Source: Argopecten irradians
Taxonomy: Eukaryota; Mollusca; Bivalvia; Pectinida; Pectinidae
Assembly (NCBI RefSeq): GCF_041381155.1
Contig: NC_091134.1
Span: forward strand, 31,935,540-31,999,539
Direction: 5' to 3'
Length of the DNA stretch: 64,000 bases
Part shown: in pieces, positions 23,809 to 36,179 of the stretch
Numbering within the stretch: position 1 is the stretch's first letter
How the letters are laid out: every line of letters starts with the position of its first letter
The notes under the pieces: generated by a model
Told to the model about the DNA's origin: nothing
Database searches by the model: none
The model's input: the letters and a program-made list of their open reading frames with translations, nothing else
Translations under genes and position numbers: made by a program

Positions 23809-26800
23809 TCAAACGACCACGATATCTGAGTCAGTGTCATGTTTGTTCAACATCGAGTCCATACCAATATCTGTTGGACATTCACTTTGTATCACGAACC
23901 CAGATTCTGCGGCATTCGGATGACGGGACTTGATATGTCTCTCCAAATCTCTCCTGCGGACGAGAACCTTCCCGCAATAATCACAGCGATAGGGCGTCAC
24001 TCCCTGAGCATGAAGACGGATATGTTTATTCAAATTACTCGGGTCACCGAATGGTCTCAAGCAAACTTTACACTTCAGTGGTTTGTAACCTGTATGGGTC
24101 CTCAAGTGAATCTTTAGTCCATATTTTCTCGAATAAAGCTTTCCGCAGTATATACAATAGTGTCCTTTCTTTGATTTGTTCGCGAAAAATGACTTTGGAA
24201 GCAAGTCTAGTGGTTCCCCGTCCGACTCCGAAGGCATTGATACCGGAACCGGAAGTTTGGTAGGCGTTGGGTTGCTACGAAATTTTCCTTGCTGCCTGTT
24301 ATTCAACTGTTGCGCACGCACACACGGTTGTCTACCGGACCATATCGTAGAGTTCTGGTTCCGGTGATGTGACAAACCAGCGGTATACGGCGCCCATAAG
24401 TCATAACATCTGTATGGTGGTGATGTCATATTCCCTACTGAAATGGGAAATACCTGAGGCTGGACGTGGTTAAATAAGTGTAATGGCTGAAGAAACTGAT
24501 GATCATGGAATGTCGTTATCCTGGCTTTTCCGAACGAGTCCTTAAGGGACAGATTGACCGGATGGACGTCTTCTGGAGAAATTGCGCGACCGAAGGGATG
24601 CTGACCAAATAAGCTGGATCTATGTGTTGATGTTAGATAGTGAAGTGGTCTGGTGAGGCCATTGGGTGGTTGTTGATGGGTGTGGCCCGGTTCCGGGACC
24701 GGCATCTTGCTGGGGCAGCTGCATTGGAGATAGGGTCTAAATAGAATGTCTCTGTCCGGCATATTTGAAGCTTTGCTGACCACGCCCTTGTCACAGTGTG
24801 TCCGCAGGTGTAATTTTAGGGGGTTGGGGTGTGTATAGGTCTTTCCGCACTTGTCGCACACGTACTGTTGGTTACCTGAAAAATGCAAATGATACAAGTG
24901 TTTCAGTTAAATCATCAGCAATTTAATTTCAATTTCCAAAACCATAGTCTTTAACATAAATTGTATCTATATTCATTCAATAACGACTTCATCATAATAG
25001 AATGTTTTATGCATGTATGCAACTTCAACTTGAAACAATTATATGATAATGATATGTACTTTGACATAAGTTCACGATAAGGCCCGTTGCGTTTATATGC
25101 ATGAAGTAATTTCGGTACTTTACTTTGTAACAAAGAGGAAGCTTAGTTTGTGTATGAAACTATTTCGAGATCGTAGAATTAATAAACTTAGACAAGAACT
25201 TTGAAATGAAGTGAAGTATAGTTTCAGATTGTTTGACAAATACTAGGTAAAGTTAGCCAATTTCTCAAGACGAAATGTCTTTTTTACATTTATAATATAA
25301 CATCTCGGGTTGAATTTATATGAGCTCAATTTATTTTGGTAAAGTTTAAATGTCTTTTTATATGAAGATCAGTTATCCATTCCTAAGCAATTTTAAAATA
25401 ATTGAAAACAAATAAACAGGTGACTTAATTAGATGTAAATTGATAAAACTGACCTATGGACCCGTATTTTAGCAACTTTCTTATAATTCTAATACAAGAT
25501 TATCTCCTCCTGGTTTGAAACTAATAGAATCGCATATACCTTTATACCAAAACTGGAAAATCGATAGTTTTAAACTTTTAAATTTATTAGATACTGTGAA
25601 AGTCGTTCACGCAGTGGTGGATTAGGTATTGAAAATTAAATTGCGCAGTTAGTGAACTGTAACCGTCCTGATATTTTCCGTTCGTGACTTATTTGCAATA
25701 AAAGCTGTTTTGAATAAAACCCATGTAAAATTGTAGGACTGTAAACCTTTAACAGAAATCAGAATTGTTCAATTATTTCAATGTCATTTTGTTTCAAAAC
25801 TTTTTTTTTTATTTTGTTACACAAGCCAATCTATGGCCAGAGAAAACCTCTCTTAACATGATCAAGCTATCTGTGGGACTCTCTTTATTTTATTAAATTT
25901 GCCGTTACCTTAATTAATGTAGGTCTTGATTTCCATGACCGACTTGTTTTCAACATTTTACTTATTTGTTGTGTAATGAAATTCTGCAGCTATGAAAAGG
26001 ATACATTTATTTTCTAGAATATTGGTAGAATATGCTGACATCTATACATCAAAATATCTCAGGAAGATGTCGACGAATTTTCGATTATTATAATTTGTAA
26101 AAATTGTTTACACATTCAAACATCTAAACACTTTTCTAATGTATTATTCAAAATATCTTTCAATTTTGGAGGAAATAAAGCTAATAGTAATAATTAATGA
26201 AAATCTATATTTTTCTGTCAGATAGATTATAATATTTTTCGATAATGTATTTCAGTCCTGTTTATACTGTTATTTCTTTTGAATGGAATACTAATATTAA
26301 GTACAAATAATAATCTAATTAAAGATGTTCCACCGCTGACAAATGGTATTTTGTCACTATCAAAAACAGGAGCAGACGATTTTGTATTTTATTCCAGTTA
26401 CAAAAGTTACTTACTTTACACCATTATCACCACTGCAAAGTTTGAGCTACTTTTTTTTACTTCAAGTTAAAAATATGAAAAATAATTAATTGCATCCCGA
26501 AAAAATTCTGTGTCACTATATTAATGGAAGGAAGTAATGATTGCGTATGCACCAACGGCGAAATAAATTATTTTATATTATTTTTTGTGTTAATTAGACA
26601 TATATATACATGATCAAACACCAATTATTGTTCAACTGATGAATATCATTTATTAAGTACAAATAATAATCTAATTAATAATAACATAAATCCTTACACT
26701 AACTATAAAATCCAACTTACCTAGTATATTGTTAAGTCCGAGGAACGGAATGTTCAACTCTCTAGATAAATGTTCACTGTGCCAGGCTAGCAACTGTTCA

Positions 26801-29800
26801 CCACTCTCAACCTTCTTCAAAGTTCTCAATAAAATATCCCCATTTTCATGCCGGTAAAATTCACAATTCTGCTCGTGTCGGTCTCGTGCCGGCTGCACGT
26901 ACATCAGCCACTGATTGGACGGTTGGTACTTCTGAAGAATCTGATTGGTTGAATTGATTTCTTGGCAGATCGTGCCGTTTTTGTACCTCACCTGGCGACA
27001 GAAATGTTACACACTTTGATTAATTATACAAACACTTTTAGATCACATTAAATTGAAATAGCTTCCTATGGTAAATATTTGTAAAATTCTTCCTTATGAA
27101 AATTGATCTATCAAATAAAACAGACATAAAAGGCCCTATCGGTAACTTGGCGACATTTTCAGTATTTGACAACACTTGAAATCTTTTGTATTTCGGGGAT
27201 TTGTAGAAAAGTCTTTTTGATCAAACTACTGTACGACCATTGACCAGGGACTTGAGTCTGTGCGGCAATGTTTGACCAGTCCTAGCGGACTGACCAGCGG
27301 CCGTAACAAGAGACAGAGAGTAACTACCTCTGTACTCGCCCGGTGGCCTAAAGTGTTTGGGTTTGGGCTTAGCACCACCCGCACGCGAGGACCGTCCCCT
27401 TGATTCCGGATGGATCTGAAGAAACCGGAGATCTTCTGTATCAAGCGGCCTCTCGAAAATGTAACCGATGGAAGATTGACATTTGTACAAAGCAGACGAT
27501 ACATATGTCAGGTGTCACCACAGAAAAGTCCTACATGTCACCAACTTCCACCATTTCCATACACCGGTAAAGATTATCTAAAGATATCGTGTGTCCATTA
27601 AAATACTGCGCTCCATATAAGTACACTCTATCATGTTTTTTTTTTTAGTTTGTGACATGTATACACTGTCTCAATAAACAGCATGGAAGCTTTAAATATA
27701 AATAACCAAATCTTGTTTTTGCTTATTATAATTTAACATAGTAATTATTTTGCGCATGTTTTTATATCAATCCATTACCACCTATATCGAATTCTAAATG
27801 ATTTGATTGTCTAAAATATTTGTTCAAATAAATATTGTCAAAAATATTACAATAGTTTCTTTTACTAATAAATAATAAAAGATATTTCTCTGACATATTT
27901 TACAATCGATTTTAAGATTAAGTGGTTATTATATCTAACTATAGAATAAGCAACCTTTATGTCTATTGCTTATTTGAGCATATCAATAAACAAAAAGTAA
28001 AGGCGGTTTATTTTAAGAGACATGATTTTACGATAAGCTTATTTTGCACATACATTATGCTAAATTAAGATTTAAACGAAAATGTTTGAAATCGGTTTAA
28101 TTATATACGGCCGGTCAAATACTAATAATTTCACAATTCTAAATTATGTATGTAAAACTGTTTAATCTAACGTTGATAACCTATAAGATAGCGAAGTAGA
28201 ATAACGTATTCTATTCAGTCACAACATTTCAGAAAACAAACAAGATTATTTCAAGTAGCTTTGTTTGAAATGTTGATTAATAATATCTTAGATAGTTGCC
28301 ATTAGTGACAAAAATAAAACGGACGATATTAAACTATAATAACGACCGACACACTTCTAAAGAAACAAATTGAAACATGAAATATTCTATGTTTACAGAG
28401 AGTGTGTGTAAAAGATTAATTTAACAATATTTGAGTATTATCACCACAATAACCTTCACATTAAACATTGGCGATATAATAGAAACTGACAACTAGTCTT
28501 TAAAACGTTATACATGTATCAGTGAACGTGCATTTCATTGTTATTAGATCCCTGTGTGTAGATGTTCGAATTAAAACAAAATATTGTTCCGTGCGCGTGA
28601 CATGTGGTATCCAGGCAATGTTGTGTACCGGCACGCGCCAGGGGAAGGCGGCGACCACTTGATCCCGACCGATCATCGTCCAGCACGCGACCACGGATGT
28701 ACATTTCATCGTTGGATGGCTCTTGACTGTCCACTTTCGGGTCATGTTATTGACAGCTCAAGCTTTCCATTTTGTCGGAGATGTCATTTTCAAATCAGCC
28801 AAGGGTAATTTGTAGTCTAGTGTTTTTATAACAAGTAAACTACCATGTTAGTGTCGGGTATGATAGGAGGGGGATCCCGGTAATTACAAGCTTAGGGTTT
28901 TATTCTCTGATGCAAAGTGCGTGTTGATGACACTATCGTATGACAATGACAATGTGACCGTGGTCTAGGGCCATGTAGTGGAACCACTGTGGGGTCGTGA
29001 CGCTCCTCTATCATTGACAATATCACTTCATATCTATCACGTTATCAGTAACAATCAGCTGGGATGTCTTAATATTTGACTAATTATTATATATGTGTAA
29101 TTCTGTCCCATGGTTATTTCCCTTAGACCCCCCGTTGCTACACTTTTACCAGATACTTGGTTTTCTCTTTTCAGCCCCATAATTTACAATCCGGTATATC
29201 TACAACAACTTTGATAATCTCCCGTGGAACCTGTAAATTAACACTACTAACCAACGGGAGTATCTCCCTTGCAGCCATAAAGCCCTTCACTACAGTTATT
29301 ATATGACACGGTTACCTCCCTTAAAACTCCACTGTAACTGTGCGATAGGGATATCATCTTAGACCCCCGTAATTCACCAAATGTTCCGACAGGAATATGT
29401 CCCTTAAAAACCCGCGAAATTAACCCCACTACTTCGCGACATGATTATCTCCCTTGGATCCTATAACAAACCACACTGTTACTACATTATGTGACATGGT
29501 TATCTCCCTTGGGCCCCGTAATTAACCGCCCAGTTACTATCGACAGAGTCATCCCCCTTGGACTTCGTAATTAACCCCACAGTTACTTGCGACAGACTTG
29601 ACTTCCTCGGACCCCAATAATTAGTACTACTGTTGCTTTGCGCAATGATATCTCTCTTGGACCTCGTAATTAACCCCACAATTACCACGCGAGTCGACAA
29701 GGTGATCTCCCTTTGTCCCCCTAATTAATACCATTGTTACAGTCTGCAAGGATTATCTGTCTTTGAATCTCGTAATTTAGCCGTTGTTACTCTCCAACAG

Positions 29801-31203
29801 GGTTATCTTTTTGGACTCAGATATCAGCACCGCTAACTATCATGTACTTTTTGAACCCATTAGGCACTGTAGCGTGTGAAATATCTATCATTTAATCTAC
29901 TAAATATCATTTTACGACATAGTAATCAATATGATCAAAATGATAATTATATTTTAGAAAAAGTTACAAAAATTCACGAGCAGTAATTAAAAGTAATTCG
30001 TCGTGAAGCATAAAATATTAAATATTTGTTTAAAAGCTCGAAATTGTCTCCAATATAGCATTGATTTCTTTTAAATCAAAATGATACTGTAATAAAAATG
30101 GTGGATATGGTATATTTTTCGGTAACCCAGGAATACGCTGCGCATACATCTGAACAGAAACACAAATATATACATATAAGATCTGAAGCATCGAGGATGA
30201 TTGGATGTTTAATAACTTTACAAAAACTTTTCCGTACGTTAGTGATGTAAACTTGTATTACCAAGCTAACTGTAACTTATTGTAAGCAGATAGCTCCATA
30301 CGTTGTCATAAATGGCTTTCTTCTCTTTTGTTTAATTAAATATACTTTAAATTCAGAGTACCTTTGATTTTCATCTTGAAATTGAAATTTTCTTGAGTTT
30401 TGTATGAAAATTTCCTATCAAATTTCCCATAAAAGTTTACATATCGGGTGGTCTTCACACCATAAATATCATATAACAAGTCTGAGTACCAATGTACCAG
30501 GAGCCAAAGGTATTTTAATGCAATATTCTTTTAAATATTTTCTTCTATTGATTTGTTATTATTTCTACTGTCTTTATTCCGCACCGGAGAAAGTGTAACG
30601 TACGTGTAATTATATATCCGAGTAGCCACTCTTTTGAGAGAAAACACCGGAATATTGGTGATAAGAATGTTTACCATACGTCACAGGTTCTACACAATAT
30701 CATATTTAAATACAATCAAATAACAATTGAAATTAATTATTAAACTTTCATTAGCAAAATATTTCTTTTAAATCTTATTCCTGCATATTATTTATATCTT
30801 AATTTATATTTAATAATTTTTAATGTCCTTCACTCCATGTTTCTATAAGCTGTCACAAAAATTCATTTTTACAAGACAGTTTGGCATCTTTTTCAATAGT
30901 ATGAATTATCGAAATTATAGCACAAATTTTAATTACTGGCATTTCGCAAATAAGAATAATAGTATTATATATATCATTATTTTATGTTTTCAAAATTAAC
31001 ATACATACCTTAATCAGAAACTCCACCTTGAATTTGTCATCAATACTTCGCAGGAAATTGAGGTTGAAATCCCCTGGGTACGGCCCAGCGGATGCCTGGG
31101 CGGGAATATCATTTGAAGCTGCCACACCCGTACTTCCATCCCCGGGGTTGTAATGTCTTATTTCCCCATCCCCGGAAGATCTTGCTTCGTTCAGCTCTGT
31201 CAT
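23809..31203 (-). CDS. PRDM13: PRDM13-like PR-domain zinc-finger transcription factor, about 510 residues
   Basis: Coding exons are 31203-31009, 26991-26721 and 24875-23809, with phases 0 and 1 matching at the joins. The PR (SET-like) domain spans residues about 34-150: DIPAQASAGPYPGDFNL at its start, then NGDILLRTLKKVESGEQLLAW and LNIPFL. Four C2H2 fingers follow in the PRDM13 pattern of one plus three. The first is at about 160-182 (YVCDKCGKTYTHPNPLKLH). The last three are at about 390-475 (CIYCGKLYSRKYGLKIH, CKVCLRPFGDPSNLNKH, CGKVLVRRRDLERH) and are nearly identical to vertebrate PRDM13 as I recall it. The linker between is low-complexity. In vertebrates PRDM13 is a nuclear repressor that sets GABAergic and other neural fates downstream of PTF1A. 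Start: ATG at 31203, with the PR domain beginning about 33 residues later. It is shorter than the roughly 700-residue human protein, mainly in the linker. Confidence 0.94.
24876..26720. other. PRDM13 intron 2
   Basis: AT-rich intron with a clean donor (gtaagt at 26720-26715) and acceptor (tttttcag ending at 24876). No further exon, RNA gene or repeat was recognised. Short open frames here look like chance. Confidence 0.6.
26992..31008. other. PRDM13 intron 1, with GC-rich islands and a degenerate repeat
   Basis: A 4-kb intron. Two patches, 27230-27600 and 28580-28780, are clearly GC-richer than their surroundings and open on both strands. No splice sites tie them to PRDM13, so they may be regulatory DNA, old inserts or unrecognised exons. 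A degenerate minisatellite fills 29220-29860. The rest is AT-rich and featureless. Confidence 0.5.
29220..29860. repeat. Degenerate 50-60 bp minisatellite in PRDM13 intron 1
   Basis: About 11-12 irregular units share three ordered words: gacatggttatctcccttgg, then ccccgtaattaacc, then cccagttact. Spacing drifts between about 50 and 60 bp and single units are much mutated, so the array is old. Earlier traces reach back to about 29100 (atggttatttccctta). Confidence 0.75.
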
Positions 31204-31900
31204 ATCTGGGTACCAGATTTGACGGATGTGTACTGGTGTAATTTTTAATGTGAAAATGAAATTGTATGACAGTTGAGCGAGCTTTTATCCGTGCAGGTCT
31301 GTGAATACTTGGAAGTGAAACAGCTGTTTAACCGCCCGAGCGCCGTCTTGACAATAGATGCGTTTCCATGGCGATATAAACTTTCTCCATTTCGCGGTAT
31401 TTGGTGTGCGATACACTGCTGAGCTGACGCATGCGCCGTACATTAGTATCGGGGTATGGTCTCTTATCCTGCTGTTTTAATGAAGTTGATATAGTTTTGT
31501 AATAATTTGTGGAGAAGTGGCACATTGTCCAATATGTCACAACTTAACTAGATCCTACCCGACCGTCATAGCTTAATGTCAAAGCTAGTCCGCTACTTCA
31601 AAATATCATCAATCACTTAAAGAAATAAGGTTCACAATTATCATTATTTTTCCTTTTTAGCGTCGTTCATTTTTAACTCAAAGTACCTATTGTTATTTCA
31701 CTCATAATATACTAAATGAATAAAACTTTCATCTGGGGGAAAGAGAGGTTATATTTTTTTTTATAAAAATATTGCTTCACTCTTTCCTGGCTTTACATAA
31801 CTGATGGGGTTTCAAGAAAATGCTAATTAGAAACAAGTAAATGAGGGTTATTAAACGACAATATAAACAGTATACAGAGCATGCTTATTTAACAAGCAAA
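31204..31900. promoter_or_regulatory. PRDM13 upstream region
   Basis: The first 350 bases before the ATG are GC-richer and should hold the PRDM13 promoter and 5' leader. No TATA box or named operator could be fixed. The minus-strand open frame 31540-31328 lies here and is not in phase with the PRDM13 start, so it is not taken as coding. Confidence 0.4.
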
Positions 31901-31904
31901 GATG

Positions 31905-32085
31905 GTGTCGCACGCACAAGGATCTGAGAAATAGTTAATATCAACTTGGATCCACCAGAGAGTCCATAGACCATATTAGGCGTTTTAGGGCTCAGTATAT
32001 AGTACTATGCAGAATATCCCTGAAACGTCTATAATTGTCTATGGGCACTCAACTGTAACCAATTCACAGATCTCTGTGGTCGCAC
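31905..32085. repeat. Imperfect foldback element
   Basis: Two arms pair imperfectly around a short centre. Left arm words gtccatagac and ggcgttttaggg are answered on the right by ccctgaaacgtct and gtctatggg. Outer words (gtgtcgcacgcac near 31906; gtggtcgcacatac near 32078) also pair. This fits an old MITE or hairpin transposon remnant with no coding part. Confidence 0.6.
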
Positions 32086-32369
32086 ATACATTTTACTTAT
32101 ATGCATATTGACCATAGCTGTCAACTTTCAGGTATTGCAATGCAGGAGAAACCGCATCAGGGAATTTTTCAACAATTCAACTGAGGCGCTACGCGTCGCT
32201 TACCAATATTACTTGTAACGTTTTAGCATAAACCCTATTTATCTTTGGAAAATAACAAGAGATGGAAAATTGCAAAAAAACGAATAAATATTTTTTGTTA
32301 TCATATAACTTTAAATCTTGTATCTTTGGCACCAAAGGTACTTTTAACACGAAAAACAACATTTGTGTT

Positions 32370-33565
32370 ATTTAATCTCCCCTTTACAGAAGATTTCTTA
32401 AGTAGACCAATACTATTCAATAACTGCATGCGTTCAAATAAACTGTTTTCTTCGAGGCAATATGGATTTATATCAGGTCGATCTACTTCACTGCAACTAT
32501 TGGTTGTGCCAGATAAATGGACGGCAGCTATGGGTAATGGACTTGTAATTGATTGTATATACATGTATATGGATTATCAAAAGGCTTTTGATACAGTGCC
32601 ATACAGAAGATTGATAAGTAAAATAAGATCATATAACATTTCGGACCAAATCATCAGACATTGTAAAATCTGATATATATCTTTTTGCTGATGATACGAA
32701 ATATTTTAGAATAATTAAAACTACCGAAGACAAATTAATATTTCAAGATGATCTGAATACTATGGGAAGTTGGAGCGCCAAATGGTTATTGAAGATGCAC
32801 CAAGAGAAATGTAAATATGTCAGTTGGTCGAAACACAAAACAAAGAAATGGAACAGAAGCAACCTATCATTTATTTGGAAAGGATTTACAACTCACAGAA
32901 AAAGAAAAAGCTATTGGAGTAATCAATGAACCGGAATTAACATTTGAAAATCACATAAGCGAAAAAGTAAACAAAGCAAACCAGATTTTTGGACTTTTAA
33001 GGAGAACTTTTCACTTCATGAACCACAAAACTTTCCTTCCATTATATAAAAGCTTAGTAAGAACACATCTTGATTATGCAAGCTCTGTGTGGTCACCAAC
33101 TATAATAAAAGATATCGATAAAATTGAATCTGTACAGAGAAGAGCCACGAAAAGTCTACCAGGCATGAAAGAACTACCTTATCAAGAAAGACTGCAGAAG
33201 CTGAAACTACCTACTTAAACATATAGAAGGATTATAGAAGACTTGATTGAACTTTTTAAAATTACAAACAATATTTATGACAAGGAGTCTTGTTAATTCT
33301 TAAAACTTTGGAAAGAATAGCTTTTCGATCCGAACAGTTAATTAAATGGTGGAATAGTCTAACAGAGGAAATTGTATCAGCTCCAAACATAAACACTTTT
33401 AAAAACAGACTTGATCAATTCTAGATTCTAATTCATGGTATTATTTATAACTAAAGGGTAACTATGCAATAAGCGGATAATGAACTGTAATATAATTAAC
33501 TTTTTTCATTAATTCCTATGTAGAGGAACATTATGTGTTCCTGTATTGGAAAACTACTCTACTAT
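32370..33565 (+). mobile_element. Decayed LINE fragment (CR1/L2/Jockey-like reverse transcriptase, 3' part)
   Basis: Translated pieces match non-LTR reverse transcriptase: YGFISGRSTSLQLL, motif A in MDYQKAFDTVPYRRL and motif C in DIYLFADDTK. Downstream are the thumb and C-terminal words HLDYASSVWSPTI, IESVQRRATK and LPYQERLQKLKLPT. The stretch between motifs A and C, where motif B with its PQG box should lie, is missing, so about 150 bases have been lost near 32660. Further stops and frame changes after 33215 show decay. It ends in a short ctactatactatacta tail at 33550-33565, like the simple 3' tails of CR1/L2-type LINEs. The 5' end and ORF1 are absent, as in typical truncated insertions. 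Confidence 0.85.
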
Positions 33566-34540
33566 ACTATACTATTGGTCTACTTTAGACATTTTCTGTA
33601 AAGGGGAGATAACTTTCCGTTTAAATGGGAGATAACTCACCGAGAGTGTCTATGTACAAGATTGTTACATATTATTTTACAGCAAAAAATGATAAGAATG
33701 ACATATCCAGCTGTTAAAATGCTATGCCTATGAAGTATATTTGTTTCAGAAATGCATATATTAGCGCTCTATTACCAATTTACGTCTCAGTCATGCTAAT
33801 GTATAAAAAAACCACTTATTATTGAAATTATAATTTAAAGCTATCTAAACTTGACCTGAAATATTTCCCCCGTGACACCATTGCCCGAGGACATCTCTAC
33901 AGCTGTGGTTCGTACTACTGTCTCAGTAGGGTGACATTTCCGGCCAAAAAATTAATTATGTCGCAATCTTAATGTGAATGATATTGAAATTTACGTGTTA
34001 AATGTCACAAAAAACAGTTTATGGGAGCGGGTGGGTAAACGGTGCGATATAAACATATCAATTATAAAATCATTTCCGGGTGCGCACCACCCGGGTTTAT
34101 GGTTGTCAATTCAAACAAAGTGAGTATTTGATTAAATTCGTCATACGTCAGGATGAGTTTCTGGGTAAGATAAAAATTAATTTTTGAATAGAATACACCA
34201 GTGATTCCGGGTAGGCTGCAGTTGCACAATACCACATGGATAATCAAACCTCGCTGCGTGCATAAGAGCCGAATGGGACCGTTGTATATTTTCCCAAACG
34301 CAGTGAGTTTACAAAAGTTAATTTTACTGCATAATCCTACCATTTAATAGCGCTCTTCAACAAAAAATTACGTGCAGAAAAGTTATGTTATTGATTTTAT
34401 TCATTTTTCATTTCTTCCTATTGCCTGTAACTAAAAAATAAAGAAGAAAAAAAACTAAATCTAACCGTTGTTTTGGTAAGTGTATAATTAAAATAAATAA
34501 ACTTTATTTATTTTACTTACAATATATGCAAATCACTCCC
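33566..34540. other. Intergenic, nothing firm
   Basis: Contains a pair of aaggggagataactt / atgggagataactc words (33600-33637) of a kind scattered through the window, and a slightly GC-richer patch at 34020-34340 without a supportable gene. Confidence 0.45.
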
Positions 34541-34705
34541 GGTGGCCTGGATGTAGGTGATCAAGGGGCTCTTAGTGTGGGAAGAAACCGGAGTGCCCGG
34601 AGAAATCCCACGTGATCGGGCAGTTGACCCCTAACCTTTTCACGTCAGTGCCGGGGAACGAACCCCGACCGGCTAGGCAAAAGGCAAACCACCCGATCAC
34701 ATGAG
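34541..34705. repeat. Probable dispersed repeat with tRNA-like words
   Basis: A sharply GC-richer 165-bp block. It contains gaaaccggagtgcccggaga, cacgtgatcgggcagttgac and gaaccccgaccgg, words I associate with dispersed short repeats in molluscan genomes. No open frame or RNA fold could be supported. Family not named. Confidence 0.45.
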
Positions 34706-34940
34706 ATTTAACAGTGTTTTGAAAGCATTAAAAGTGGTATGAACGCAATTGGATGCAGACATAATTGATATATTTAAGACTAATCGCATTATTTTTAACT
34801 GGAAGATACAATACAATGTACTGTGACAATGTAACTCCTAACGAAAACTGCTGAAATCTATCCATAAGTGAAGATAAGACGTTTCAAAGAAAAAAATGAA
34901 AATAATATGTAACAGAGCACATGACATTCAATAATATAAG

Positions 34941-35432
34941 ACTCTTTCATATGTGGGTATGAAGGATAGGGATATTCTACCCGAGGGTCACAAAATGTAG
35001 TAAAACCCGAGGCTTGCCGAGGGTTTTGCAACATTTTGTGTTCCCGAGGGTAGAATATCCCTATCCTTCATATCCACTTATGAAAGAGTATTTTTCTTTC
35101 ATACCTCTAGGTTTTATTGCAATATTACAACTATAATATACCGTCAATTTGAAATAAATTCGAAGAAATCCACGACTGAAAGTCAATTTTCTATGCATGA
35201 AAAATTATGTGATATTTTCAACACAAATTCTGTTGTTTACATCTTTTATAGTAAAACCAGTCAAGTTTGTGAAAAAAAAAGTTAAAATTGTACTGAAGAA
35301 ATAGACATTTTGTTGACATCGTGACGTCACAAGGCTTTATTGCATGGGTAGCCATGCAATACAGCCTCAGGCGACACAAGTGTATTGCCCTAGATCAGCC
35401 AGTATTACACCCGTAGGTATGAAAGAAAAATG
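34941..35432. repeat. Nested foldback element
   Basis: The core 34941-35089 is a near-perfect 149-bp palindrome: arms begin actctttcatatgtgggtat and end by their reverse complement, and the centre is cccgaggcttgccgaggg. A second, wider inverted pair (tttttctttcatacct at 35091-35106 and aggtatgaaagaaaaa at 35416-35431) brackets the sequence to its right. It has the look of a non-autonomous hairpin transposon or two such elements side by side. Confidence 0.75.
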
Positions 35433-35437
35433 ATTAC

Positions 35438-35514
35438 TGCCTTCGCTAGGATTCGAACCCGGGACCTCTAGCTTACTAACCTTACGCTCAACCGATCGAG
35501 CTAAAGAGAAGATC
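35438..35514 (-). repeat. tRNA-like sequence, pseudogene or SINE head
   Basis: The minus strand has a near-consensus A box (tagctcgatcggttgagcg) and a perfect B box (ggttcgaatcc) at the right spacing. A D-arm and a T-arm pair fairly well. The acceptor stem does not: only about half of its seven pairs form. It is therefore not called as a working tRNA gene. Plausible identities are a tRNA pseudogene or the head of a SINE whose tail is lost. Confidence 0.6.
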
Positions 35515-35579
35515 ATTTTAGGGCAGCGGTATATTGCGCCTAGTATTTACCAGGGTTACAATTATATAATAAAATTTCA

Positions 35580-35790
35580 AAACGGCCCGATAACTCTTAA
35601 ACCCGTTAGTCTGAAGACCCGATACCACGAAATCCCGTTAGTCCAAATAGTCCGAACGCTATTTATTCCGACTAACCGATATCTCAATCGCCCGAAGGCT
35701 TGATACAAATGTATTTCGAACGCCCGTTTGTCTTAAGGTACAATAGCCAACAATTTGTAATTCCGACAACCTGATATTTTGAAGGTAGAC
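35580..35790. repeat. Degenerate short-period satellite
   Basis: Irregular repeats of words such as cccgttagtc, cccgataac and cgaacgcccg at about 20-24 bp spacing. The array is old and drifts, and no unit is kept exactly. Confidence 0.6.
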
Positions 35791-36179
35791 AATAAGAACA
35801 TAATTCTTTATTCATACAAAAAAAAAAAAAAATGAAATTTATTTGTATATTTTGATATAGATTTTCTTTTTTAATTTCTTTTATTTTCACACAGTATTTT
35901 ACACTTTTTTTTGTATGCAAAACTACGTGCAAAAATCATCACTTTTAATGTCGCTCCGATATTTCTTTTGAGGCTTGAAACTTGAAAACTTTAATCAAAA
36001 TTAAAGTTTGACTTTTATGTCATTAAATCTTTATTTCCATTCTACTCAACCAATATTGTGTAGTCGTTGATATTGCACTTTACAGTTTTCAAACGAATAG
36101 GATTTGTTCTACATTTTTCTGTACATTTACTTCTTAAAATCTTAATTTAGTATCTATGCTTTGTCATCAATACATAACA

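Noticed and set aside
27410-27601. 63-codon plus-strand frame in PRDM13 intron 1
   Set aside because: No splice signals or family match. It is reported only as part of an unexplained GC-rich island.
35438-35514. Functional tRNA gene on the minus strand
   Set aside because: A and B boxes are good, but the acceptor stem pairs poorly and no clear anticodon stem forms. It is kept only as a tRNA-like repeat.
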